Positions 22,274 to 35,286 of a DNA stretch of 64,000 nt are shown piece after piece. The notes under the pieces were generated by a model, which was given only the letters and a program-made list of their open reading frames with translations, was not told the origin of the DNA and did not search any database. Within the stretch, counting starts at the first letter, position 1, and each line of letters starts with the position of its first letter. The position numbers and the translations under genes were made by a program. The stretch is from Gongronella butleri. Its lineage: Eukaryota; Mucoromycota; Mucoromycetes; Mucorales; Cunninghamellaceae. The stretch is taken from NCBI GenBank assembly GCA_025201375.1, contig JAIWZP010000047.1:171106-235105 (forward strand), read 5' to 3'.

Positions 22274-23169
22274 TTAGGCCTGGGTATCGAGTGATCTGAG
22301 GCGGCGCATGATATGATCCATCTCCTGCTGGACGAGAGCCAAGGTATCTTGATGCGACTGGGTGGTGTGCTCGGACTCGGTGAGGGTATCGTGAAGCGCC
22401 TGCAATTGGCCATCAATGTCCTTGACCATTTGGCGCTGCTCTTGCTGATGTTTTTCGTACGCCTGCTCCATTTGTTGCACGGCTTGTGACGACGGAAGGT
22501 GCAATTGGGCCTCGACTTGCTGCTGGAGGGCCAATGCCTTTTCTGACACGGTCATCAGATCCTGGTACGCGGCCGCAATGGCTTGATGCAGCGATTCCTT
22601 GTCGGTGCGATATTTTGCTTGTTGTTGAAGAATCGTCTGCTTGACTTGTTGGTAGTCTGCTTGCGCCTGCTTCTCCAGACGCTCCTGTTCTTCCTTGGCT
22701 TGCCGCAATTCGTCATCAAGCACCTTTAGATGCCCCATGCCTTGTCGCGCACTCGCAATTTCATCCGTGTACTTTTTCACTTGGCCCTCAAAGAAGAAAG
22801 CCGTCGCCTTGGCATTCTCGGCTTGCCGGTCTTTGCGATGGCTCATGTCCGTCAGCGTCTGGATCTCCGTCTTTAGCTTGCGATTCGTGCGCCCGCTTTC
22901 TTGCGCGTGATGCTCTGCCTGACGCGCCTGTTGACGCGTCTGATCAAGCTCCTGGCGCAAATGAAGCAGCTCCTTTTCCGCCTGAGCAATCTTCTGTTGC
23001 AATTCGCCAATATCGCTGCCTGTCGTCGACCGCCCAGCGCGAGCAACCACTAAAAAATTGAAAAGTAAGATAAAAGCTGTTTTCTTCTCAACACGCACTC
23101 CAACAAGTCGCCCTAGCCTGTTAAAATGAATCTTAGCTTACATTCATGAGTGACTTCTTGGTCCGTCAT
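22274..23169 (-). CDS. Coiled-coil protein of unknown function, 2 exons, 267 aa
   Basis: Exons 23169-23142 and 23049-22274 (268 codons). The first exon encodes MTDQEVTHE. The second begins LVARAGRSTTGSDIGELQQK and then runs as almost continuous coiled coil (heptads rich in Q, E, L, A) to the end DHIMRRLRSLDTQA. No globular domain, signal peptide or membrane segment is visible. A mild break occurs around AFFFEGQVKKY and LHLPSSQA. The composition suggests a structural or tethering role, but no family can be named. It is divergent from the small gene at 23413, with 243 bases between the two start codons, so the two may share a promoter region. Confidence 0.75.
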
Positions 23170-23412
23170 AGTAGCAAGATGAAGAAAAACGTGAAAAAAG
23201 GGAAAAAAGGTATCTTCTCCTCGTTTTCTCGCTTTGTGCAAAAAATGGCAAGTGTTCAATCTCCTCCGCCCCGCATGAACCCCGCTCCCGGGCCTGGAAA
23301 AAAAAAAAAGGTGGTGGCTTTCCTCCCTCTGCCCAATTTCTTCTCTCTTTCTCTTTTTTTTTTTTTTTGTTTCTCCTTGTCTCCCTACCGCCCCCCCTTT
23401 TTTTATTCCATT

Positions 23413-23643
23413 ATGCAAGCGTCCGAGCCTTTGCCCTTGAATCTAAAGATCCAGAAAAGCAAGGATGTGGGTATCGACGAAGCGACGGCCTTCCTCGACA
23501 CGTTTTTGCACAAGGGAGTCGCGATCCATGCCGCCAACAACACCATTTCCGCCCAGTTGCACCGTCTGTACGTGGGCCTCAAGGACGAAAAGAAGCGCAC
23601 ACACCGACGAAACAGCATTCTGAGCGACAGTCAAGAGAATTAG
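23413..23643 (+). CDS. Small conserved-looking protein, 76 aa, function unknown
   Basis: Single-exon ORF MQASEPLPLNLKIQKSKDVG... followed by a helical stretch IDEATAFLDTFLHKGVAIHA and NTISAQLHRLYVGLKDEKKR, ending with a basic, serine-rich tail (THRRNSILSDSQEN). The amphipathic helices, a T-rich leader and an isolated position between two genes favour a real gene over chance. I do not recognise the family. It is convergent with the carotenoid oxygenase gene (217 bases between stop codons). Confidence 0.6.
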   Translation: MQASEPLPLNLKIQKSKDVGIDEATAFLDTFLHKGVAIHAANNTISAQLHRLYVGLKDEKKRTHRRNSILSDSQEN

Positions 23644-23860
23644 CTTTGCCTTTTTTCTCTCCCCCCTTTCTATCCTTTTTTTCCATTTTTTTCTCTTTAG
23701 CAATGGCCTCTTGTTTTACCTTGCCTTGCCGCCTCGTCTCATCCCTCATTCTAGCATGATTCACAGATTCCCCCCTCCATTCTTCCCATTAGATGATAAA
23801 AAATAGCGATTCTTTTATTATGTTTGCGTCTCGTTTTTTTTTTTTTTTTTTACTCTTTTT

Positions 23861-25749
23861 CTAGTTAAAAGAGCCAAGTTCAAACGAATGCTCATCGTGG
23901 AACGAGCCATGGAACGTGGTGGCGACAAAGTCGCCGACAGGGATCGTGGCGATCTTTGTAAACGACGCGGCATCGAGGACAATCAAGAAACAGCGATCTT
24001 GTGCAGGGCCGGCCTCGTCAAGCACACTGACCAAGCTTAACACGACGCCATCGTCTTCCTTTTCGCTACCAGGACGCGCCACGAAGATGGGCTCGGAACT
24101 CATATATGCGTGGCGCAAATCTTCCTGCTGATACGTCACCAATTCGCCTGTTTGCACATTGATCTTGACAATGTCGTAGCGCTCGCCCGTGTTGGCCGTC
24201 GGAGGCGTCAATTGGCACCCATACGCGTACGTGTACGATTTCATGCAATGGGCAACGTTGATGCGCGGGAATTCCACATTGGACGCGAGCACAGTTTGCG
24301 CAACGGGTTGCTTGGTGTCTTGAGCCACGGTATCGGGATGCCATTCGAGGTGGAGGCGGCGGAATTCACCAAATTGTGAGAAGCGCGCAGGGGGCATACG
24401 CACGCCATTGTAAAGTGTCTGCTCTTGGCTCTGATGCTGCTTGTACTTTTCAAAGTCCGAAGAACGCGCCAGATCGCCAAAGGAAGCGGCCTCGTACAGC
24501 ATTTCGCCGCTGTACGCGCAGCAATCCAAGTCAATGTGCACGCGGCCCTTGTCGTCGACGCGATCTACGGCATTGGCAATGTGGAACGCGAAATACGCGG
24601 GCACCTCGAATGTCGCCACGTGCCCCTTGCCGCCATGACGATCAATCACGTGCAACCGCGTCGGCGTGTGAGCCTCCCACTCGAGACCGGCTTGGATGTT
24701 GCCATTGAGCAGGAAATCGAGCCCATTGTTGCGCACCACAAGCGGCGATTCCGGCACAATCACGTAATTCGACGAGGCAAAGAAACTGTGGCAATAAAAT
24801 GCACGCACAGGCGTCTTGGCCTCATTGAGCGCATGCTTCACCGTCGCAAGCACTTGCGTCGTGCCATCCGGCTTGATGGAAAACACCTTGATCCATTGCT
24901 CGCCCGCAAAATTGATCGACACATTCATCGTTTCCTTGGTTTCATAGTCGTACATGTGATGTGCAGCACTGAACGGACCCGTCAACTCCTTGTCGTAGCT
25001 GCTGTACTCAAAAACCTTTTCGGGCTCTGCAAGATAATGGAGAGTTGAGCCATTGGGCGATTTGTGTGTTTACATTTTTTTTCTTTTTTTTTTTTCTCAC
25101 ATACCAAGCGTTTCGCGATTGACCTTTTGCAGAGCACTGGCATCCGTCTTGGAGACGAGGATGAGCGGCTCATTGGACTTCCAGTCCTTGGGTGCGGGGT
25201 AATTCGGCGTGACAGTGACACTGACATTACGCGACGACGCGGTCGCCTTGGGCGGGCGGAACAACAAGCGATCCAAGCGTGCAATGGTATCCTTGATGCG
25301 CTGCCACGTCGTCATCTCGATCGAATGGCCGAAAAACACGGCGCCGCGCCCCTGCGTCTCGAGCAAATCCTTCTCATAATCGTCCGTCAAATAGCGCGAG
25401 CGATACACCGCGTCATTGTCGCTGCCATGCAGCTCAAAACGATGCATCAGCGAAAGGCCATCAAACGCATGATTCAGCGCAATCGCCGCACCGCCCTCGC
25501 CAAGGTGAAATTTGCCGGGTCCTACAAAAAAAAAAAAAAAAGATACAAAAAATGAGATCACTGCTCTTTTTTTGCTTTTTCTTTCGTGATTTACGCACCA
25601 ATGCGATACATGACGCCGTTGAGCCATGGTGGGAGCGTGCCTTGGACTTTAAGCTGCTGCGGGGTCACGGTCTGAGGCGCATTGCGATGCATCACAATGC
25701 GCTTTTGAAAACCGGCGAGAATGTTGGAAGTGTGTAAATGGATACCCAT
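23861..25749 (-). CDS. Carotenoid cleavage oxygenase (RPE65/CCD family), 3 exons, 577 aa
   Basis: Non-haem iron dioxygenase of the seven-bladed propeller family that cleaves carotenoids or related alkenes. Exons: 25749-25599, 25521-25105, 25026-23861. The first join gives VMYRIGPGKFHLGE, the family's N-terminal 'RNGPG' motif; this required the donor ATTG|GTGCGT. The four expected iron-binding histidines are present: GPFSAAHHMYD, FYCHSFFASSNYVIVPESP, AYFAFHIANA and the C-terminal TFHGSFHDEH. There is no signal peptide, so it is probably cytosolic. Length is typical (500-600 aa). The substrate (beta-carotene to retinal, an apocarotenoid or a stilbene) cannot be told from sequence alone. No carotenoid synthesis or opsin gene lies in this window. 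Confidence 0.9.
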
Positions 25750-26793
25750 ATTGTTTTGTGGAGCAAAAAAAAAAAAAAGGTTGAATTAGCAAGATTCCAG
25801 CATGCTTTCCGACGCCACTATTTATCCCAATCCGGCAATCGGCAATTGCAACGCCCCTCATTCTTGCCGCCTGGCCCGTCCGTGCACCTGATATTTGGAT
25901 CACCTGCCGTTTTTTTCTTTCCTCACTTGTTCTTGACAACTTGCAGATCTCTTGGCCACCCACTGCCAAGAGAGGGATTTGTTTTAACAAACACGATGCC
26001 CAAAACGGCATCATTCGCAATCAAAACGTCGAAAAAGGCATCATTCGCACCGCCCATAGCCACGTTTTTTTTTTTTTGGTGCAAAGAAAGCTCCAGCCCA
26101 TCTGAAAGGCATTATGCGCCGCGTCAATGCAAGTATAAAGGATCATTAATTCTTCACTTTTGTCTTGCATCAGCCACAAAAAAAAAAAAAAAAAAGAAGA
26201 AGAAGAATAGCAAAACGACGTTTTCTTGGCTGAAATGCTTGCTTGGCCAGGACCAGGCATTGCGATCGGCAATTGGAACGACGACAGGCATTGCGGAGAA
26301 GCCGTTGCCTTGTCATTTTCTACCATTTTTTTGCAATCCCGCCGTCAATGCGTCATGTTCACGATGTCCTTGTCTCTTTTTTTTTTCCCCGTATGATCGA
26401 TCTCTGGCCACTCACCCCATGAAACCAACACGACCAATGAATGGTCTGATAGGCAAGTAACCAATTGGATATTTTCAGAAAATATAAAAAAAAAAGAGAC
26501 GCAATGAGAGCAAAACTCGGTGCAACACTGCACCGCAATGGTGTCATTGCGTGGTATTGGCGCACAGATCGTCGCTTTTGGCTCTTGGGACGCGCTTGAG
26601 AGGGCACAATGAGTTGTGCCTCGCAGAACTGGCCCCGAATGGCTGCGATCTCGGCCCCGACGCAGCATCTATGGAAAGAGAGGCTCTAAAAACCCGTCTA
26701 AAGTGTACTTTATGAAAGAGGATTATGGTATGTACAGGATGCAAAAGAATAATGAACACAAAAAAAATGAGAAAAAGGAAAAAGGAATCGATT
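25750..26793. other. Intergenic, no gene recognised
   Basis: About 1 kb between the oxygenase start and the transporter stop. Several A/T-runs and short frames; two close copies of AAAACG(G/T)C..AAAAGGCATCATTCGCA at 26001-26050 are a small direct repeat. No RNA gene is evident. Confidence 0.5.
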
Positions 26794-28019
26794 TTATGGC
26801 ATGGAGGCCGCTCTTTGGCGCAATGTCATGGCGTCCGACGTGCGACTCGTGGCTGCATAGCCAATGTCCTTCCGAGACAAGGAGCCTGGTCTGTATTTCT
26901 CTTGCATTGGCACGTCTTGGCACGTCAGGGACGCGTGTGATGCTTCTTTTTTCAACGTGGACGCGAGTGCGAGCGAATTGAGCAGGTACACGCCCAAAAA
27001 GATGATGAGGAAGCCGCAAATGAGCGTGACGGTTGTGATGGCGTCGGACGTGTGCCAGCCCTGGAACATGATGGCCGATGCCAAGATCGTCGCAGTGGTG
27101 AAAAACACGTAATACAGGGGCGTGACAACGTTGGTCGAATAAGTATCGAGCGCCTTGTTAAAGTAATTGATCTGGATGAGGATGAAAATGATACACATGA
27201 ACGCAAAAATGTACGTCGACGGCTGTGTGAATTGATTGTTGCCCTCGATCGTCAACCGCACCGCAATGCCAAACGCTTTGATCGTCATGATCGACAGCGA
27301 GCCCACGAGCGAGCAAATCGTCACATACACAAGCGGTCGGTCCTTGCCCCATCGCGGCGCCGCTTTCCAAATCAGCAGAACTACTATCAACACTGCAAAC
27401 ACGAAATACACAATGAAACCTGCCAAAAAAAAAAAAAATAAATAAAGGAAAAAAAAAGAAAAATGAATATCAGCTGCGCCATCTTGTATAAATCTCGCTT
27501 TTTTTTTTACCGGGTTGAAGCATGTAAGCGACGAGTTCTTCGACGCTCTGGACTGGTGGGTCCTCTGGCGAATGCAGGACAATGATGACGGCACCCAACA
27601 GTGACAAAAGGCAGCCAATGAGTCCAACTCGCGTGATCTTTTCTTTCAGGAGGGGAGATGCCAACACCGCCCTATTTTAGTGCACCATGTGGGTCATCGT
27701 CAGGCACTGGATTTTATCTTTTTTTTTTTTTTTTTTTTTTTTTTACGACTTACCAAACGACGCTCAATGCGCCTAATGGCGTGATAAGGACGGCCGGCGC
27801 AAAAATGTACCCGACGAAGTTCAACAGCTCGCCACAAATCATCGTGACCATGCCGACCCACCAGATGGGATTGCGCAGATAGCGGTGTGAGTCGGATGCG
27901 TACACTCCCTCCTGGATGGGCGTGCATCGCTGCAAAGCCATCTTTGTAATGACAAAAGAGATGCCGATGAGGATGCTGGAGCATATCGCAAGGATCAGGC
28001 CGATGTATTTGGACTCCAT
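26794..28019 (-). CDS. NIPA-type magnesium transporter, 3 exons, 350 aa
   Basis: Multi-pass membrane protein of the NIPA (DUF803) family, related to the drug/metabolite transporter fold; animal members carry Mg2+. Exons: 28019-27754, 27671-27511, 27419-26794. It begins MESKYIGLILAICSSILIGI and has the conserved SFVITKMALQR, NPIWWVGMVTMICGELLNFV, ITPLGALSVVW and LKEKITRVGLIGCLLSLLGA. After the second intron come WGKDRPLVYVTICSLVGSLS, QPSTYIFAFMCIIFILIQIN and VVTPLYYVFFTTATILASA. About nine membrane segments are predicted by eye. The hydrophilic C-terminal tail (~60 aa, rich in S, R and K) is probably cytosolic. The intron positions were fixed by restoring the family motifs and phase. Confidence 0.92.
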
Positions 28020-30002
28020 CAAACAAAGTGTAAGAAAAAAAAAAGAATGAAAAAGGGAAAGAAAGGGGAATCCGCCTGGCCTGATAGGGGTGGCGAGGGG
28101 TCAAAGACGGTTTACAACATATTTATCCCCCACTCCACCTCCTCTCTCTCCATGCCCAAATCCCAATCAATCCGCATGAGGCATAGAACCCTGCTGACTT
28201 GGCAGTATGACCCGCTTGTCATGCAAAAAAAAAAAAAAAGGAGGTTACCAAAAAAAAAAAAGGAAATCAGAGATCATCGCCAGGGGCCGAGCGCCTTTTG
28301 CTGTATTGCAAACAAGGGTTGCAAGGGAAAGGGGTGAGTGCAATGAAAGCGAACAAGAAAAAAAAAGTAGGAGGGAGGATTCAGGGAGAATTGAGGAGCA
28401 TCTTGTTTTTTTTTTTTTTTTTTTTTTGCCAGTCTGGCCTTTTTAGCTGCCCCAATGGCATGCTTTTTTTTTTTTTTTTTCCTGACGCACGCATTCCATG
28501 GGCTTGACAGTGATCTGAATGAGATGCGAGCAATGCCAGTGTACCGAAAGATAAAAAAGCGAAATCATGCGGAGCTCACGCGTCACGAACGCGTCGTCTG
28601 AAAAAAAAAAGATGAATTCTGTGATCCAGGACCGCGCAATTCGCCCAAGTTGGGTTCCCGGCGTCACATGACCTTGCCCGCATCACACTGTCACGCGCAG
28701 ATACAGAGTGACGCGTGCCTCACAGGTCAATTCTGCTTTCAAAAAAATAACAATAATAATAAAACCAGACGTGTTTGCCCATTGGTTGTGCTGCACACTT
28801 GAAACATTGCCTGCACTGAGCGCATCGTCAAGTAACACGATTGTCCGAGCCCAGCTGTGGTTGATTTAGCATAGGATTCAGCGCCACGAAGTGCCAACTG
28901 CTGTGGCCAGGGTTGCTAGCTTGGCGCACAGCCAATGCCAAGCTTCCTGATGAGGTTGATGTGTGCGCCATGATCAATTTGCATCGATGTGGGCCTGACT
29001 AGCTGCCCACACAACGCGAAATCAGGACAGATTCGGTTAGAGCCACGTGATCTGGCTTTTCAGACCATGATTTTTTTAGTTTTTTTTTGCCTTTTTTTCA
29101 GAATTGGCACATGCGCTGCGACCTCACGATGCGAGCATTGAAGCATTGAGCATCGCGTCACAATTGAAAACACGCCCAGCACCGGTGCCAAGACGCCAGT
29201 TGGCACCCCATGAAATGGAGAAGCAGAGAGGGGGGCGCTTTCTTGGCCATGTCAGTGGCAAGGCTCGCTTGGCCACGGTGACACAGCGTGACGGAAACCT
29301 TATTTTAGCTCCAAGCCTAACGTAAGATGCGGCTCGCTTGATTCTCACCACACAGGCGACTTTTTTTTTTTTTTTTTGCTTCTTTTGTGGTTGGTGTTGC
29401 CATTGCGTGAATGATGAGCGCGCATGCACCCACTGTCGTGCGCATGCGTTGCTGAAAATAAAAAAGACACGTTCAAACAGCATTGAGGACCTGGTGGGCA
29501 CAATTGCGAAAAAAAAGTGACCTGATGAGCGGGCGCAAAATTAGGTTCAACGCGCACACGCGCACAAAAAGACGGATAGGGAGGGCTCAGTGCAACCTGC
29601 AAGTCATGTGTGGGCGCCCATTGCCAATGCGCGCATGCGCGCGCGCGCGCCTTGACTTTTTTTTTTTTTTTTTACCAAAAACGAAAAAAGATGGCCAATT
29701 TTTTTGTTTTATTACGTTGCTTTCCTGGATGAACTACGGGCAAAGAGGGGGGGGCGTGTATGGAGAAGAGGGAGACGAGGTGGAGAGCAAAGGGGAACGA
29801 GAGAGAGAGAGAGAAATAAAAAGTATCAGGCGATTGGGAAAAAAAAGAGAAAAATAGGTATTTCCAATTGAATGGGGCACGCGTGTGTCATTGAGAGGGG
29901 GAAGGGGAGGAGCAAAGAGCGAGGGTGCAAGGAGCGGTCTGGGGGAAAAAGGGAAAAAAATTGGGAAAAAGGAGGGAGAAGGGGGGGAAAAGGGGGCAAT
30001 GA
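28020..30002. other. Gene-free 2-kb intergenic region
   Basis: No ORF with recognisable domains. It contains many A- and T-runs (for example about 23 T at 28405-28427), a GCGCATGCGCGCGCGCGCGC alternating purine-pyrimidine run at 29629-29650 with Z-DNA potential, and a GA-rich stretch at 29790-29990. The GA-rich part precedes the RAC1 stop codon on the opposite strand and likely overlaps its 3' UTR. Confidence 0.5.
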
Positions 30003-31051
<1,049 letters not shown>

Positions 31052-32329
31052 AGTATGAAACCGGAGGGGGACAGGGAGAGGGGATGAAGTCGCAAAAGCA
31101 AAAAAGAAAAACGAGCAAACTCAAAATCAGAAAAAGGTGGGCAAGAAGGCCCAAAGGCGGGTATTTAAATCATGGTCACACAAAGTCAAATTCTCGTTCT
31201 CGTCCAATCGGGGGTGTCAAGCCCCAATCTTCTTCATCAACACTAAAAACCGCCATGCCGCCGTGCCGCGTGCTTTGTGCTCTTGGGTCGAGTCCATGGC
31301 CGGCACAGTGCGCCAAATAGTGCGTCTTTAATGGAAAAATTGAAAAAAAACACACACAAAAAACACAAAAAAAAAACGCGCTTTTTTTTTTCTTTCACTG
31401 GCCGGATGTGGGGCAAGTGGGGTTCATGGCCATGTGGCTTACCCTGGCGCGGGTGCGGGACACGCGTCATCGTGACACGCGCGCGGCGCAATGGCTGCCG
31501 GCAGCCATCACACGACGCCCATCGCCCTATATTCCAATTGGTTGCGTAAAACAACGATATTTTTTGAGCGATTGGGCGCGCTCGAGCGCTTTTGAAAGCA
31601 GCAGTCGAGCCACATGCACCAGGAACGACGCCGTGATGGCTGATGGCGATATCTACCCATCTGCATCCGCATCAGCGCGGCCACACTACACCCAGACCAC
31701 CCATTGCACGTCCATCATCACGATCCTTTCTCCATCAAATTGCAATCCGAGACCACGACGCCCCTCTCGATCGCCTCTCTCAACTCAGCAGGTTTCTCGC
31801 GATCGTGCAGCCCCTGGATGGCCGTATCAGAGCACTTGTTTCACCAAAGCAGCAAACGGCTCATAAAAGCCTTTGCAACACCCAATATCATGATCCCAAA
31901 CGCATACCAAGCACATTAAAGGCAGCGAGCACGATTGAGCATGCGCCATTTGTCTTGACCAAGTGCACAATGGCCGTAAAATCTGGGAAGTTATTGCCAA
32001 AAGACAAAAAAAAAAAAAAAAAAAAAGGTGCGACGCGTTGTGGAACATCAGACCAATGCCAATGGTGCATGATACGACCGCGCTACCTATGCAAAAGAGA
32101 AGGAATCACGTGCCCCAAGGTGCGCCGCCAGCATCTAAATTGACAATTTCATGTATATCATATAAAAACGCACATTTTATGTGGTACTTGCCTGCGTACA
32201 ATGCTGGTACTATACGCACGCGTGTAAAGTAATGGTATAAATAGTACTGTAAACCACACAAGAATGACGCGAATGATTTCACACCAATTGTATTTTGGCC
32301 AAGTATCCTAAAAAAAATCGTTTTAGGAT
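31052..32329. other. Gene-free region, RAC1 upstream
   Basis: The open frame at 31643-32143 (+) reads with varied composition but has no domain and ends in a lysine run; I do not call it a gene. Also holds A-runs and a TATTTAAAT element near 31162 that could serve RAC1. Confidence 0.4.
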
Positions 32330-33400
32330 ATACGCAACTCGCTATTCATGCATCGCAATTACCCAAAACAAACCCAAACGTGACAGGTCCGTCTTGAACA
32401 CTGGGCTATAGTTTACGCCATGACGCAGGTTTCATTGGCGGGCAAGCAGGCTGTAAAAAAATTATGGAGGCACAGCAGGCCGGCAAAGTCTGAAAAACGC
32501 GCTCATTGATTTTTAAAGGTAAAATTGTGCCATTTTACAGTACACCAAGTCGCCAAGATCTGAACGCAACACTGTAATGTTTCCAAAACACAAGCGCTTT
32601 TACTGCGTTTGGTTGCTGATTCATTTGAGATGACTCGCGGCCTGATATGTTGAACCATTATTAAATTACTGTATTGTCGCGTGCGCTACCAAAAAAATGG
32701 ACAAAACCTTACCCTTTTTGCTGGCACGTCCTCTGGATCATGTTTTGCGGGTCCTATATTTGAGCCAGAGGATGCTGAACAAATACAGTAACGGACAATG
32801 TCAATTTTTTTCAGAGATCGTCTCGCTCCATCGTGAGAAAATGCATTTTGCGCAAAATCAGGGCCAAACCAGGGTCTAAACAACACCTCGCGTGAAGGCT
32901 AACTCGCCGAGAACTTGACGCGATGTCCCTAAACCACAAGTGCTTTTACCGCGTTTATTTGGCCAGTGATTCATTTAAAGTGACTCGCGCGTCGGGGCGC
33001 TCAACCGTTGCCGCCATACATACGAGATCAAATGATGGTGATCTTACCCCTTTAATTATTTACGCCCATGAAACTGGCTCTTCTTCCGAAACTTGCTCAT
33101 CTGCTCCCAAATTTGGTCCGGTTAATGGTAAGCCAAATTCTCCACCAATGGCATCAATTTTTTTTTCGCAAATCGAATCACTCAGTCTTGAGAAATCTCG
33201 AGATTTTTCGTGTCTGCCACAGTAGTGAAAACTCAGCGGTCAGCGCCAAATAGTATTTTACGCGTTACTCCTCCCGATACAGTATACAGTAGTACAGTAT
33301 GATAAGCAAGCCTGACCATATTATGGCTCCAAATTCAGGCCAGTACTGTACCTCTGTACGTACAATTCATAAATACTGTATCATACGGTAAATGTTAAAA
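32330..33400 (+). repeat. Family R fragment followed by family S copy 3
   Basis: 32380-32510 carries the end of family R (GGCGGGCAAGCAGGCTGTAAAAAAATT and the CAGCAGGCCGGCAAAGTCTG block). From 32530 to about 33280 the landmarks of family S follow (GGGCCAAACCAGGGTC, AAGTGCTTTTACCGCG, CGTCGGGGCGCTCAACCG, GAGAAATCTCGAGATTTTTCG). After 33270 there is a cluster of TACAGTA/TACTGTA motifs. No gene is seen. Confidence 0.55.
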
Positions 33401-33419
33401 ATCAATGGGTGATCAGGCT

Positions 33420-34990
33420 GCTGTTGTCGACAATTTAGCAAATTGGCAATATTTTTTTCATGTTTTTCACAAATTTAGTATTTAAGACCATAAACCGTGG
33501 ATGCATCATGTCTCTCCAAACCTACGCATTAGATTGTTTCGAGGCGTTTTTTCACTACGTATGATACAAACTATTAAAAACTAGAGGTCGTCGCCTTAGT
33601 CTTATACAGATGAATCCAAAACGCCGTTATTTTCACAGATTTAGCACAAGGTCTCGAAATATTTTGTGGATCGGGGGGTGAAAATAGCAATGATCAAAAG
33701 AGACGCACTCGCTTGTCATTTTTTGATTGTTTGCATGTCTGATGGACAACCTTTACACGCTTGCAAAAGTCGATCAAACATTGGATAAATTTTCGGACTC
33801 GATTTTCTCGACATCCAGAAAAACAATTACTTGCGCTTTTAACGTGTCGAATGCAGCTGCTAAATCGCTGTCGAACGCAACAAGTTTCACCGCGATCTGA
33901 TCAAAACTGACGGAGAAAATAGCTTTTCCGAGCAATTTCTGCAATCGCCGTTTGCTCGAGAACGGCATAATAAACCTGTAATTTTTATTCCAGATTTAAT
34001 AACAAACAGGGGGCAAATCATCTAATGAGATGATCGCAGCGCGCTAACTTGGGTTTGAACATTTTGCATCAGTCATTTCTGCAGGCTGCAACCCACTCAG
34101 TGGACAGAAATGTACAAAATAAAAAAACAAAAAATAAAAATAAAATAAAAATTCCATGCAATCCACGTACCTTAATTTGGAAGTCTCAAACCTTAAATTT
34201 TTGCAAAAAAATTTGCATCAAAGTAGGCAATTTTTCGCAGTCGATCGCCGTTCATGCATCACTCTTTGGGCATTTTCCTGAAGCTGGGGGCGACCTGCCA
34301 TTTTGTCTGTCAACAGCAAATTGTCTGAGTTACCTGTTTGGGATGCATTGATCACTCGGAGCTCGAAAAAATCCAAATTTGTCATTTTCTGAGATTGAAA
34401 TGTGTGACCCCTGAGTGACCCCTGAATTTTTCAAATTGGTCGTAGCGCTTTGGCGTTTTAAGCTTTTTTGTTGCAAATCTTGCGCTGAATTTGATGCGGC
34501 TATTTTTGAGCGGCGTCGACCATGCAGGTGGACAGATGAATGCATAACAGTACAAATAGAAAGTTATTGGCATTTTCGAGTCCAAAAAAAATCGGGCGGG
34601 TTCATCTTGTACACTGGGCTCTAGTTTCGGCCGTGACGCAGGTTTCATTGCCGGGCAAGCAGGCTGTAAAAAAAATTCTGGAAGCACAGCAGGCCGGCAA
34701 AGTCTGAAAAACGCACTCTTTGATTTTTAAATCGTAAAATTGCGCATTTTGTGCAGTGTATCGCGATGCTTCAGGCATTGAAATGATAGCAGCACGCGTC
34801 AGTTTCTGTCCACTGAGATTGAAACAAGGACAGATGATCAAATGTTTTATTTGTGTGAAAAAACGGAAACGGATGAAATTCGTGCTTTTGTGCATTTTCT
34901 CGGGTGCTTCAAGGTCAAAAGCGTCGAAAAATTGCTTGACAAGGCGCGCGACACTTTTTTTTTGCCACAAGATTGTTTCCTTGATTGGCT
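33420..34990 (+). repeat. Dispersed repeat family R, copy 2
   Basis: Diverged second copy of 14690-16330, in the same orientation and with the same landmark order; identity about 75-80% by eye. The order family S then R here differs from the first island, where S precedes R at a distance of 5 kb and a small S fragment follows it. No terminal repeats or target duplication are seen. Confidence 0.6.
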
Positions 34991-35286
34991 GGAAAAATTA
35001 TGACAAGCAACCAAATGACCCATCAAATGACACAACATCTACAGTATGATACTACTGTATCTCACTAATATCAATGAAAAGCAACAATTGCCATGATTGC
35101 AAAAAGACAAAAGCACTGTAAAAACATTATTACACGCTTTTATCCAGTGTCAATTATTTCAAGAGCCCGATCAACGAGTTTTTTTATTGAATTTTGAATA
35201 TTTGAAGATTCACGGGAAGTCAGGGACTGAAAAGGGAAGGATCTCAGGCAAATGTAATTGTTGGGTTAAAACCAAGCACTAGAAGC

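Noticed and set aside
24425..25048. Plus-strand ORF of 207 codons opposite the carotenoid oxygenase
   Set aside because: Antisense shadow of a strongly supported gene, with no domain of its own.
31643..32143. Plus-strand ORF of 166 codons between RAC1 and the second repeat island
   Set aside because: No recognisable domain, ends in a homopolymer lysine run, and other frames across the same bases look equally plausible.
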